DNA of 64,000 nt from Vermamoeba vermiformis (Eukaryota > Tubulinea > Echinamoebida). Both the position numbers and the translations under genes were made by a program. Positions 9,974 through 21,022 of this stretch are shown here, one piece after another. Location: the NCBI GenBank assembly GCA_045837725.1, contig JBEWZL010000103.1, positions 1 through 64,000 of the forward strand, given 5' to 3'. Position 1 is the stretch's first letter. Each line of letters opens with the position of its first letter. A model generated the notes under the pieces. The model saw nothing but the letters and a program-made list of their open reading frames with translations, was not told the DNA's origin and did no database searches.

Positions 9974-11884
9974 TTACAAGAGAGATTTACCGTGAGCAGT
10001 CAAGATCAGATCGACGCCCAATGCAACGGTCTTATTGACTTCTCCGCCCAAGTAACCTCCAATATCGCAACGAATAGTCTCAGGAGTCTCCTTCGGGTTA
10101 ATCTCGACGAGATCCATCGACATGAGCTTGCCGGTAGCAACGAGTTCTTCGATCAAATACCGGCTTTCACGTACAGTCAAACCGCCCATAACTTTAGTAC
10201 CTATAATTAGCCGACAGTGTTAATACGTGGACGAAGAATTATAGTGTTAAAAGAATACTGATCCGAGATCCAAACGTGCAGATCTCGATCCATCCGCAAC
10301 AAATTTTGTTCTTTTCAGCTGCGAGAGTTTAAAACGAATCATAATACATACCGGTGCTGGGAGCATAATAAGGATCAATGCCATCAATATCAAAGCTCAA
10401 GTGAATAGGACGATCGCGCCGCGGGTTGACGTGATCCAAAGCTTGCTTAATAACTTCAGGCATGCCCAATTTATCCACTTCTGTCATTGAGAACGCTTTG
10501 ATATTTAATTTCTTTAAGATCTTCTTCTCGCCTTCATCAACATCACGCAAGCCAATGAAAACCTAGATAGTCCGGTTAATTCTTTCCATAAAAATAGCGT
10601 CCAACTAAGGACTATAAATAGAAACGCAATCTTAAGAGCCAATTTAATTCTTCTTGCAAATAAGATCATGCAAAGCACAAGAAAATTAACACGTGCAAAA
10701 ACTTGTCGAGCGCACTCTATGAAAAATCGAATAAAAAGTTCGCAGAGAATTGGCATAATAATTGATTTTATGACTATATGCGCTATTATTAAGCGCTAAT
10801 AATATGCTGCTCGTGGCAATCTCAATAAATTTTTCCACGCGCAGTTGTGTTTTTTGAGACTACAACACATTTAGAATCAAATTAATCGAAAAAAAATATC
10901 GATTTTCCCAATGATTATTATAAATTATTATATTAACAGTACTTACGATGCTATCAGGCTTCAAGCAAGGCTCCAACCAAGATAATCCAGGGACTGATTT
11001 CGCATCGAATTCTCCGACCAAACCGGCCACAGGCATACCTATATTAAGCGATTATTAACATGAAAAATAATTATTTTGCTTTCCTTCGACAAAATTTTCG
11101 ATCAGATCTTTGACTCACAAAAAATATTCGAAATTAACCCCTGAGGGCATTTTAATTTAATTCAAAGAATGAATTATATGATATATTGAATGATTTCGTT
11201 GAACGAAAATGTTACCGTGGATGTGTCCTGATCCAGAAGTCTCGGGTGTGTTAATATCGGCGTGAGCGTCTACCCAAATAACGCAAGTATCAGGGCGTGC
11301 CTTCATAATGCTATACAAAAGTTTGCGGTGATAAGTAACCGAAATCAACCGACGGATGGAGATCGTAAGCGAACATCCGCAACTCGCTGCTTACCCTGAA
11401 ATAGAACCAAGAGCAATGCTATGGTCTCCTCCAATAATAGTAACTAAGTTGTCACGATCTCGAGCCTAAAAGAGGTGATGAATAAACGCGTCCTTTTGTT
11501 AAAGTAGATGTTGATGCGACTTCAGCTTACATGTTTATAGACTGCATCGTGTATTTTCTTGCATGCGTTAGAGCACTCTTCGGGGCTCATAAGACGCTCT
11601 CCCTAATTTTAGAAATATTTCCATTAATAAAAAAAATTCTGCGGAGCTAATTGCGATCGTTGGATGGGAATTCAATTGCCTTTGCCAACACTTACAGCTT
11701 TTCTCGTAGCTACACCAACAGGAATATCAACGTTTCCTGCATCTTCCACGCGAAAACCTAAAGACTTGATCTTGTCGGCTAATCCGGTCTTGCGGAGCGC
11801 ATCAGGAGCAGTCTCAACACCAGAAAGCTCTTGCCCAAAGGCAGACGGAGCTCCAATAATTACAGACTGTCTTTGAAGTTCCAT
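9974..11884 (-). CDS. Arginase (ureohydrolase)
   Basis: Seven exons (11884-11696, 11602-11531, 11465-11395, 11310-11216, 11038-10947, 10562-10352, 10200-9974) encode 318 residues, the usual arginase length. It hydrolyses L-arginine to ornithine and urea with a binuclear manganese centre. All metal ligands are present: H102 in GGDHS, D125/H127/D129 in DAHADINTP, and D231/D233 in DIDGID. The substrate loop [13 protein letters not shown] corresponds to NTPLTTTSGNLHG in animal arginase. The start chosen is MELQRQS, which fits the family's N-terminus ([10 protein letters not shown] follows directly). An upstream in-frame ATG at 11968 would add 28 residues rich in Arg/Lys and could be a mitochondrial presequence. 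Intron sizes and phases are consistent throughout. The neighbouring genes are unrelated in function. Confidence 0.95.
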
Positions 11885-12264
11885 TGTGCTAACTACTTCG
11901 AGAATAGTGGTTTGAAACTTCGTGTCTCTTTTGTGTTTTATGTTACGCAGCACGTGCTCGGTTTGCATTCTTGTTTTCAAAAGTTAGCAATTCTACTACA
12001 GAATAAAAGCAGCTATAATTAGGTAGAGTAGAAAGAATAAGAGCAATTATATGATTCTTAGCGAATCTTTTTTGAAACCTATGATCAGAATCCGGATTTA
12101 TCAAACAAAAGGGTTTTATTCGGGTTAACTTTACAAAAACGGCACATTTGGTTGGTGTCTTTACCAACGGCAATAAGTATTGGGGTTTACGGCTTGGATT
12201 TTCCGGATGGTGGATTTGGATTGGGTGTTTTTCTAACGTCTTTTCTTTCCGCTATTTAATCTTC

Positions 12265-13973
12265 TTAAACAATGTTGACTGAGTTGAAGAACTTTGAGTC
12301 GTATGCTGTTGAATTTTGATGCTCTATCAACAATCTAGTCACAGCAGACTCAGCGTCGTCTCCACCGCCAACATCAATATTATACACGCTGTTTGATTGA
12401 GTTACTTTCGTCAAGTCGCCTTCTGACTTAGGTCGTTGAATAGGCCACGCAGTAGTAGGCTGGACTTGAGGAGTGACGAAGGTCGTGATCTCGGGTGTGA
12501 TCAAGATCGGCATCACGTTCTTTGCGTGACCTGCAGGAGGCGGTGTAGCAGTGCCAGTAGTACGAGCACCCTTAGTCCCATAGGTAGTAACATCTGTCAG
12601 TTGTTGACTGTTCAATGAGCGATGGCTATGACCGGCTGGTTTGGGAGTCTTCATTTCAACAGGCGTGAGTAACTGGCCATTATTAGATGACCAATACTTC
12701 GGCATTGCGGTCGCTGCTCTCTTCTTATCGCTCGCGGACGAGGCACTGCGTGTTCTTCCGAGATCCGGAGTTGATGAATGTCGATCACCATTGTTCGACA
12801 CCAACACGTTGAAACTGTTGTAATAACTCGGATTGTAGTAGAGGTCCGCAGTAGACAAGTCACTGTCGCTAGTGTTTGCTGAAACTGATCCATAGGAGAT
12901 GAATTTTGTCTCGATAACTGGCGGTGCGAGCAGATTCGTTGTAAGGGTGTTGTTGCTGTTGTGAGTTGCTTCATTTCTTCTAGACTTGGTGGAATGATAG
13001 CTGAATGCGCTTTCAGTCTTCTTGCGTTGAATAATCTGGAATAGCTTGACGATTCCGAAAATTACGGATTCGATCAGGATCACGGCGCCCCAAATGCAGA
13101 GAGGCCACATGAACCACATATCCTCGCTTTGACCATTGAAGTACCAAATTCCGACATTCATGCCATTGATAACGACGAAAAGCATTATCTGAGGCAATAA
13201 CAAAATTTGTCGCAAATCCAAGTACACGGCGGTAAAGTGGATCGTGAGTGCAACACCACTGAGGCCAAGGACGAAGAATAGCCAAGGGTGATGCACGCTG
13301 TTGAAGTACCATAGTAAGAATAACACCATGTCGAAAGTCGCTGCAACGGATGTGTGGAGTAAAAAGTACAATTTCGATCGGCTTTCGGGCTCGGTCTCCA
13401 AATCTGCAGTTTCTTTGAAATAAACGACTTCCCATATGAGTAAATAGACGCCCATGACGATGAGGAACCAAGGAAATTCTTTGCTAGGTCCCAACAAGCC
13501 CCAAGCTGTGAAATGATTAGATCATGAAAAAGTCAAGGGGTGCCAGATGCATTTCGCGAAATAATAAATTATTGATAATAGGTAGTTATAAGAGTCAACA
13601 TATATTAAAATTAAAGCCAAGAAGGGAAAAATTAAATGTCTGAACATTCCTTCGAATGTGACAAATAGTGTTCCGTATCACGTATTTGGACCAATTAGGC
13701 CCGAATTATGAATATTAAAATAAAGTAATGCTTACCGACTACGGAAAAAAGACTAAGAGCCATAAACCCAAGGAATCTAACGAGATTTTGATGGTTTCGC
13801 TTCAGTTTTTCTTCTTGATCATTCTGCGGTTGCTTTTCGACTACTGATCTTTCATATCGACGTGGGCAATCAGGAAAATGGTCCTTTCGTTGTCCTTTAT
13901 AGTCCCACCGATCGTACAGTGCCACTCCGCAGGTGTCGCAGAACGGATTCTCTACTGTTGTTCTATTATTCAT
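12265..13973 (-). CDS. Multi-pass membrane protein with N-terminal Cys/His knuckle
   Basis: Two exons (13973-13736, 13505-12265) encode 492 residues. The N-terminus carries FCDTCG followed by HFPDC (C12, C15, H32, C36), which could bind zinc. About six hydrophobic segments follow between residues ~65 and ~250, including FPWFLIVMGVYLLIWEVVYF, LLPQIMLFVVINGMNVGIWYF and WPLCIWGAVILIESVIFG. The last ~230 residues are polar, rich in Ser, Thr and Asn, and look disordered and cytosolic. I do not recognise the family. There is no signal peptide, so insertion probably uses the first membrane segment. Conserved W, Y and charged residues inside the segments suggest a transporter or scaffold rather than a simple anchor, but this is inference. 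Confidence 0.8.
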
Positions 13974-14125
13974 TGATAGTTCCGCATATTGTCTTCAAAT
14001 TAATAATTAGGGCCCACTGTAGTGTCGTCTCTCGCGACTAAATGAAAAACAAGAAACCTTTGCGCAACTAAAATGGTGAGATCGAAAGGTCGACAGAAAA
14101 GTCGAGAATAAGAAACATTCAGAAA

Positions 14126-14302
14126 ATGTCTTGTTCCATTTCGCAACGTCATTCTCTGAGTGAAAAGTACGAACACACGTGGCTGTGTGATAAAAGGCTA
14201 TTCTACAGACTTTGGGCCTGCATCGCGTTTTTCTTAGTGGGATTCGCGATCTCTGGTTTACTTGAACAGTTGTGGGATCGGCGCTTCAGAACAACATACT
14301 AG
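14126..14302 (+). CDS. Possible 58-residue single-span membrane microprotein
   Basis: An ATG-started frame of 58 codons that starts 152 bp upstream of, and divergent to, the multi-pass membrane protein. A basic/aromatic N-terminus (KYEHTWLCDKRLFYRLW) is followed by one hydrophobic span (ACIAFFLVGFAISGLL) and a short basic end (DRRFRTTY). This shape is typical of small inner-membrane subunits such as those of respiratory complexes, but I cannot match it to one. Frames of this length arise by chance, so the call rests only on the well-formed topology. Confidence 0.35.
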   Translation: MSCSISQRHSLSEKYEHTWLCDKRLFYRLWACIAFFLVGFAISGLLEQLWDRRFRTTY

Positions 14303-14994
14303 ATATTATTTTGTGTCTCTTGATGGTGCGGAGATTGATAAGGAATGCATTGGAAACTTCGTAAGCACATGCCAGATTTAAAATTGTGCAGTTCATCACA
14401 ATGAGCCCTCGCCTTATTAATGATAGCAGTTAAGTGATGTAGTAATTTTGTAGACGAAATTACTCTCGAAAGAAATTATTTTGATAAGTGTAACGGTTAT
14501 CATCCAGCCAAGTCTGAAAGCCAGGACACGCTACTGAATAGCGTCGTTTCATGTATTAACTAATAATAGATGAAATGAACAGTTGTTTGTGGTACAAACG
14601 AGTGCGTGTGTTAGGTCGCCACGTTCTGAATCTGCGCGACCAATCTGACTCGGCACACGATCTGAGCAATTACGCTCAATTTCATGACCGTACTTGATTG
14701 GGCTTCATATAATAGAATGCAAGGCTAATAGTGCGTAATTTGGCGCGTTTCCCTTCGTGTAATCTTATTTCTGGCTTGTCACGTTCGCCTGTCAAGTTTT
14801 ATCGCGTTGTTTGCTTCAAACTCGACTTGCCCTATTGAACCAGCGCGGAATAGCACATTATTGCAGCATCTGTGGACCATTATTCTGGATAATTAGCTTT
14901 TTGCAGCGTTTCAGTTACTTGTGATACTACGAGTCAGATTTGGACGTCATTATTAACCACAAATAGACCATTCTATAATTAATTCAAATTCAAT
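14303..14994. other. Intergenic stretch before the RhoGAP gene
   Basis: About 690 bp without a supported gene. It should contain the promoter and 5' leader of the RhoGAP gene. I looked for tRNA B boxes and small nuclear RNA signatures and saw none. Confidence 0.4.
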
Positions 14995-17933
14995 ATGAGC
15001 GATGCAGGATTAGTTAGAGCGGACAGTGCAAACGGACGTAAGTATTATGGGCTTGCCAAGCCAACAATAATAATTAATAATTGGGTCCCCAACCGCCTAA
15101 TTGCAATTTTATTTGTGATTGTAATAATTTGATTATACGTGACAATTTTTATGCCAAGTTATTGGTTTTAATTGTTTTTGGTCCTATTTTCGTGTCACAT
15201 CTGCCAATTCTAAAATGAAATTGTTTGTAATAATACGTAATTGGAATTATAGATACTAATATGCTATTAAATAGTATCATTGCCGAAAATTCCACCTCCA
15301 AAAGCGTCTCCGCGTCAACCAGGCTCGCCAAAAGTGTCTCGGGCTCAATCCACAGCTCCTTTGCCTCCTCCACCAGTAGCTGTGTTAAATAATATGCGAA
15401 GAGACAGTAGTAAGTGGTTTATATGAGCACTAAAATGTGATAGCAACAACGTCCTGAAAGTACTCCAAAAACACATCTGACAGTTCTCGATTTCTGTTTT
15501 ATTGTTAAAGTAGTGATTTCTTTGGTGATATTATTTTTCAATTAATTATTTTAATATGCCTATAATGGTTATTTGTTTCTCATTATGCGTTTGTGTCCGA
15601 CGAGGAACACAGATGTGACTGTTCCCACGCAAATTAACCTTGTAACCATCTTATCGTTATTTTATTAACGTCATAATTTGCAGATTCATCGCTAGCAGAA
15701 TCACACGATGAGAAGTCAATGGATTCGGCTCGATCGCTGACAGACGACTCAAACTTTTCAGAAAGCGAAAATGAACAAACCAAACCGACGAGGTATATCT
15801 AAATGACGATCGATCAGCTTGACATGGGCAATTCAAACAAAAATATCTTCTTCCAAGCTTAATTTCGATGTTCTATTTTTAGTTCAAATTCCCGATCTCT
15901 AATAATATTGGACTCGTTGACGGCAATATTAATACGCGACGCATGACTTTAATTGATGATCAATGGCATCATTTGTTAATTATTCTGTTTTTTAGGATCC
16001 ATAAAGGCAGTATCAGTATTAGTTTAGGACCCACGCCAATTGTTTCAGCAAAAGCTCGCAGCGCCAAGTAAATATTATTCGTATTGCCTAATTATATAGG
16101 AAGTGCTAACGTACCAATTCTTCTTCGAAGGACGCCGACTAAGAAAGCTCCAGCTCCTCAACCAAAGGGATCTCCAGACTCAATTAAGAAACAAAGACCA
16201 GCTATGAGCCGTTCTGGCGAGATTAAATTGGCCAAACAAGGCGCTGGCGGTAGATCTGCCACTTTGCGCGGTACTCTACGAAAAAGGTTAGTACACGATG
16301 TTAATTCTTATTTTTCTTTATTCTTCAAAATCTGCCTTAATAGCACGTACGATATTGTGTAGTATTGGCAGTATTATATAAGCAATAGCTCCTGGCATAA
16401 TTTTTTAAATTTTTGGAACGGTGCGGATCATCAACTTACGGTTTTATGACCACAGCAAGGATCTCAGTGAGAGCGGCAAGCTTAAGAAGTTGACAAAGAG
16501 CACACTGACTGTAGCTGTTGAGATACCCAAAGAGACCCGCACTGCTTGGGAACATAAGTTAGAGCTCGATTATGTACGAGTCACGCACGATCAATTTTTC
16601 AGCTTTCTTTGCATATTGGTGATTTTACTTACAAACTACTCTCGTAGGCGGAGGAGTTACAGACTAAACTTGGCTACAATAAGCAAATTGACGATTTACA
16701 CTTCCAAGAAGAGCTTGGCGTAAGTATTGCCGTAGATCTGCCCCTAAAAAGTGCTATCGATGAATTCAATGATATTACTAGTAGAATTCATATTATATAT
16801 AGCGTTGTCGATAATATTCTAATAATATTGCTTGCAGAAATTAATTATACCAACGATAATGGACATCACTTCAAGGGCAACGACAACGGAACAATTGCAG
16901 CTTAAATATCTTCTCGTATTCTTAGACACTACAGGTAAGGTTAACAAATTTCGTAGCTTTACTACGAAGCTGCTTAATTTGATGCACTGAAAGAACACGT
17001 ACTGGCTCAGATCTTGCTTCGAATCGCTTCTAATCCATATTTTCGTTTTAGATCCCATTACTAGCAACACAATTTATCGCAAGAAAGGCAAGCCAGCAGA
17101 AGTAAAGAAACTGCGAAAGGATCTCGACAAATTGGTTGCTGATTATGAGAAAGAACACCGAGAAGACAAAGAAAAGAAGGACAAAAAAGATAAGAAAGGC
17201 AAGTAAAATTCTGAGTGCATTTAACCGCGATAATTTAGCTACATAAGCTAAATTTGTAAAGCAAATCCAGGAATTCCAAATTTCTATGATTTCCTTTGCA
17301 AGATTGTATTGCATACTCATTAATATCATGAATAGATGTCGGAATGAGGACGAAAGAAATTACATCCGCCGGTGAGCTGCTGAAGGAACTTTTAAAGGCT
17401 ATGCCAGATCCGTTGATCCCGACCGAATTTTATTTTGACGCGCTTGCAGCACATGGTATGTACATGGTCATAATATATCAACCGATTAATCTATATGTAT
17501 TATACTTAATGCGCTATATAATGATTTTTAAGCTTATTTTTGACGAATTTTCTAGTCGGATATTATATTCATTTATGCAATTGCCTTCAACGAAAAGATT
17601 ACTGAATATTAATTCCTTGAATATATAGGCCTCGAAGGAAGCGTTAAGTTGCTCTACGTTCGAGATTTGGTGCGAGAGGTCAAGGGCGATCAGCGCTTGA
17701 TCCTTCAAATGCTTTTAATCTACATGTTGAGGCTATCCGAGAACTCTATTAAGAACGAGTTCACGCTTGATGAAATTAGTCAAGTATTTTGCCCATATAT
17801 TATTGCGGATAAGGCAAGTTTTGAACAAACCAAATCCGCCGAAGAAAGTGTACCCTCGCCTGAAGAGGCGGTTAAAGTGGTCTCTTTCATGGTCACCAAC
17901 TACAAATTCATATTTATGTATGAAGCTGTATAA
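14995..17933 (+). CDS. RhoGAP domain protein with proline-rich N-terminus
   Basis: Eleven exons (14995-15037, 15275-15409, 15684-15792, 15996-16067, 16104-16286, 16456-16573, 16648-16719, 16838-16934, 17052-17198, 17336-17455, 17629-17933) encode about 466 residues. The first ~180 residues are Pro/Ser-rich with SH3-ligand-like stretches (KIPPPKASPRQPGSPK, LPPPPVA). The C-terminal ~200 residues are a RhoGAP fold: LIIPTIMDITSR; NTIYRKKG with the Arg in the position of the catalytic arginine finger (family GIFRxSG); LLKELLKAMPDPLIP (family LLRELPEPLIP); and ISQVFCPYI (family LAIVFGP). It should stimulate GTP hydrolysis by a Rho/Rac/Cdc42-type GTPase at the cytoskeleton. A Lys/Asp/Glu-rich insertion (KEKKDKKDKKD) interrupts the domain after the arginine finger. 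The intron at 17199 uses a GC donor. The exact 5' edge of exon 5 is uncertain by a few bases. Confidence 0.85.
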
Positions 17934-17974
17934 TACTATAATACCACCGTAACTATAACACTACAAATATAATA

Positions 17975-18182
17975 CTAATTTTGAAAATAATTGAAACTCA
18001 ATCCTACATCTGCTGTATTTCTCATTTTTGTAGCATAAAGGATAACAAGCTTGTATTTCTATAACAAAAAAATAAACAATACTACTTACATCAAATACGG
18101 CGACCGTTGTTGACTTGATCAGCTTCCAAGCCCACGCACTTTCCTCAAAGAGGTATTCCCTGAATCGACCATGTATATCTTC
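17975..18182 (-). CDS. Possible last two exons of an unrecognised gene
   Basis: Two minus-strand segments look like exons: 18182-18090 (31 codons, preceded by TGTGGTAG and followed by GTAAGT) and 18058-17975 (28 codons with a TAG stop, preceded by TTGTTATAG). Both are open in the same phase, and the joined reading (FEESAWAWKLIK, then KYKLVILYATKM) has a normal amino-acid mix. The rest would lie further right on the minus strand, where I could not find a convincing upstream exon or start. It converges on the RhoGAP gene with about 40 bp between stops. It may be noise. Confidence 0.3.
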
Positions 18183-18655
18183 CTACCACATTAATAGTAT
18201 TGAGTTGTTGTTCAGTAGTGCGAGTGTTGCTCCTGCTACGTGGAGATAAAAAAAAGCCTCTGTTTGGTTCAGTCCTTGCAATAATCACCTACAAAAAGAA
18301 CATAAAAGGTTAGTATATTTGCGTACTAAAAGTGGACTACGTATTGAAGAATACTCGGAGTTACGAGCTTGTAAATCTGTCAATTTATTATAGATGCAGC
18401 ATTTGATAATACTAGCGGACAATTTATGACATATTATAAATAATAACAATGCTCGGTAATATGGAAATATCTGGCAGATCCAGAAGAAGCATGTACCAAC
18501 ACGCCTAGAAGATAATTAATTTTCAATAATATTTTAATCGTTGTAATAATAACCTAAAATAGCAATATTGTTCATAGCGAATATTACTTAAATGATAGTA
18601 ATATTTTAAAAATATTTGGCAATTTTAGAACCAGTAGTAATATTTTTTTTTGTAG
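18183..18655. other. AT-rich stretch with no supported gene
   Basis: This stretch contains several acceptor-like TTTTTGTAG sites on both strands, one directly before the ATG at 18656. It may hold the 5' leader intron of the small gene that follows. I saw no open frame worth reporting. Confidence 0.4.
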
Positions 18656-18925
18656 ATGAACCGCATCTTCTCTCAAGCGCTCACTAGCGCAATTCACCCA
18701 TTGATTCGCACAACCGAATCGCGAATGGCGCCCACTGTGACTCCTATTAACAGACCTGCGACCTCAGCAATGGTTCCTGTATCCAGCCAACCTGTCAGCT
18801 TTTTCTCAGCCGAGAACCCCAGCGTTATTAAGCAATTTTGCGAGTCAAAGAATAAAAAACATCGTAAGGTACAAAAGAAATATAGAAAGAAACAAGGAAA
18901 GAAAGTAAACATGCGCAGAATTTAA
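18656..18925 (+). CDS. Small basic protein, probably mitochondrial
   Basis: An 89-residue single-exon frame. The N-terminus (MNRIFSQALTSAIHPLIR) has the alternating hydrophobic/Arg pattern of a mitochondrial targeting sequence and no acidic residue for about 20 positions. The C-terminus is a dense basic block (KKHRKVQKKYRKKQGKK, then VNMRRI). This layout resembles small mitoribosomal proteins such as mS38/Cox24 (DUF1713), whose conserved end is also a short KK-H-K-RKR helix, but the match is too weak for a name. A strong acceptor-like TTTTTTTTGTAG sits immediately before the ATG, so a leader intron is likely. An AATAAA lies downstream near 18950. Confidence 0.55.
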   Translation: MNRIFSQALTSAIHPLIRTTESRMAPTVTPINRPATSAMVPVSSQPVSFFSAENPSVIKQFCESKNKKHRKVQKKYRKKQGKKVNMRRI

Positions 18926-19320
18926 ATCTGGATCTGTATAAAATAACCAAATAAACCAATTGTCCATTTATATTAATTTGCAGCATCGATGATATCAATA
19001 ATGCGTAAGCTTAGCAAAATAACTAAAATCATACGGGTCTCCGGCACGTGGTTGTAGATCCAGCTCGTTGGGTTTGTTTTTGGAATCAGTATGAAAGAGT
19101 GACACGACAAGCATTAAGTAGGTGCCACTAGTAATAAAATTGCGCATACTTGGTAAGTGATGTTCGAGTGTTGAGCCAAAAGAATGCGCAAAACAAGTTC
19201 GAAGAAAAATTCAGGCCTTTTTGCAGTTGATATTTTTGACCTCAATGAGCAACACAAGGGAGCTGTAGAAAATTTTTGTAATATTTATTTTATTTATTTT
19301 AGATAGCATATATTATTTTC
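18926..19320. other. Intergenic, promoter region of next gene
   Basis: About 395 bp with no supported coding frame. The last 60 bases before 19321 are a T-rich, TATTTTATTTTAG tract that could be a leader-intron acceptor. Confidence 0.4.
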
Positions 19321-20693
19321 ATGGAGCAGAATAAAGGAACAGATCAAGCTGCTCCAAATCCAAAAGCAGCCGTCTTAGAAAAACCAGAAGTAAAAGAGGC
19401 CATAGCAAAATTCAAGGAAACGAGTGGCTTAGAGCTAAAGAAATTATGCACGGAAGGATTGGATTTTCAAGAGGCAGTCAACAAATTGGTAGACAAACTG
19501 CGATCTAGTCGAATCCAGTTTCAATGCAATGACCAAAACTTGAAGCTGGTATCAAAAGTATCAGGTTTTGATAGAAGAGGAGCGATCCGCGTGTTGCTCA
19601 TCAGAGAAGAATTAGTTCGGCTGCGTCACCTTGGATATTCAACCTCAGACGCAATCTACGAGTTAATAAATAGAATTCGAAGGCTTGCTGGACAAAAGCG
19701 AGGACTATCATCATTAGGAAATATAGAAGATGAAAGAATAGCAAAACGTCCTAAATTGAAAAATGAAAGATCAAAAAAGCGCACTTTTGATCAGGCCGGC
19801 TACGGAGAAGAAAGCCAAGAATTGGCGTCAGGTATGTAACAAAATTAAGAAATAATTTTTGCAAGCTTAAATAATGTTTTGGCGCCATATTTGATTGCCT
19901 GCTATTTTTGTCATTGGATTTTGGTTTTTATTCATTTTATCGTTCTGAATACGGGAATAATACGCGAAAAATATCTACATAGTTATGGCACATTTTTCAA
20001 AGGATTTTTACGCTTATAATTCTGCATTTTTAAGATCAAAAAAAATTGACAGTGCCAATTATTCTAGGCGAAGAAGAAATAGAACATAAGAAAAAGAAAA
20101 GGAAAGTTGGATTTGAACCAGAAGAAAGCAGCGTTTCAGAAGTTTCACGGTCCGACGCTGCAAAGGAAGACGAACCATCTATCACAACAGATCAAGACGA
20201 CGTACAACCAGACAATAATGGTGTACCTCGTAGATCATCAGCTGCAAATTTGTTCTCGCGGTTGTTCTCGCTGTTCACTGCTGGAAATAATGGTGAGGGT
20301 TTGACGGGTCCCTCGGAAAATCACACTGACGGCAGTGGCCACCAATCACTGCTGTTACCTCACACGCCGCCTGGTTACGAACACTTCGATGAAGACGACG
20401 AGGACCAACTTGATGATGAGGAGTTGTATGAATTTCAAGATGATAACCTTGGAGATTATGAAAATGCAAATGTTGGCGGCGAGTTTAGCGAAGATGAGCT
20501 CCCTCGGTTAAACAATAACTCCGAGAGTGTTGAAGGCGATGAAGATGTAAATGATGAAAATGGCGCTATGTCACGGAAGCGAAGTCGGGATCTGAATTCT
20601 AACGAAGGCGAATCCGAACCAAAAAGGAAACGAACTAATAATAGCACTAATAGTACTGGTTTGTTTCTTCAGCGACAAAACTCATGTAAATAG
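19321..20693 (+). CDS. Acidic nuclear protein of unknown function
   Basis: Two exons (19321-19831, 20068-20693) encode 378 residues. Residues ~15-130 form a compact predicted alpha-helical region (LELKKLCTEGLDFQEAV, RRGAIRVLLIREELVRLRHLG, YSTSDAIYELINRIRRLAG). The pattern, two similar helical hairpins each with an acidic/aliphatic face, hints at a UBA-like or SAM-like bundle, but no motif decides it. A classical nuclear localisation signal follows the intron (HKKKKRKVGF), with a second basic patch near the C-terminus (EPKRKRT). The remainder is Asp/Glu/Ser-rich and disordered, typical of chromatin or nucleolar proteins. No enzyme motif is visible. The nuclear location is inferred from the signals. 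Confidence 0.75.
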
Positions 20694-21022
20694 TGTGCAA
20701 AGTGGCGTAAATAAACGGCAAATTACCTGATCCCGCCTTCTTCTTTGGCGGCGCGGATGGTGGACGGCGAAACAGACAGCGACCAGAGATTTGCGGAGCA
20801 TTTCCCAATGAATTAGTTGTGAACTAGAGCTATCATGAATCTGACGTCTGGCAATAACGCGAACCAAAACCAGGTATTCTAAAAGTAATTTCAGCAAAGC
20901 TAATTCGCTTGAAATTTCTCGAAAAAACCCTTCGTTTATTTTTGGCACACGTACTTATAACCAACCTAAAAACTGATTTACTCTCATCATTTTTGAACAA
21001 AAGTAATACACAAGGAACAACA
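20694..21022. other. Intergenic, promoter of the surface-protein gene
   Basis: About 330 bp between two same-strand genes. AATAAA near 20710 probably ends the upstream transcript. I saw nothing else. Confidence 0.4.

Noticed and set aside
9944-10210. Plus-strand 88-codon frame over arginase exon 7
   Set aside because: Arginase on the other strand is certain from its metal ligands.
12436-13471. Several plus- and minus-strand frames overlapping the multi-pass membrane protein gene
   Set aside because: The main frame explains the region with membrane segments and a phased intron; the others have irregular composition (Arg/Ser-rich) typical of shadows.
14303-14994. tRNA or small nuclear RNA gene
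   Set aside because: No paired A/B boxes and no conserved snRNA sequence; a short hairpin near 14440 is too weak.
17048-17329. Minus-strand frame rich in Leu/Phe in the RhoGAP gene
   Set aside because: It is the complement of a Lys/Asp/Glu-rich coding exon, which always yields a Phe/Leu-like shadow.
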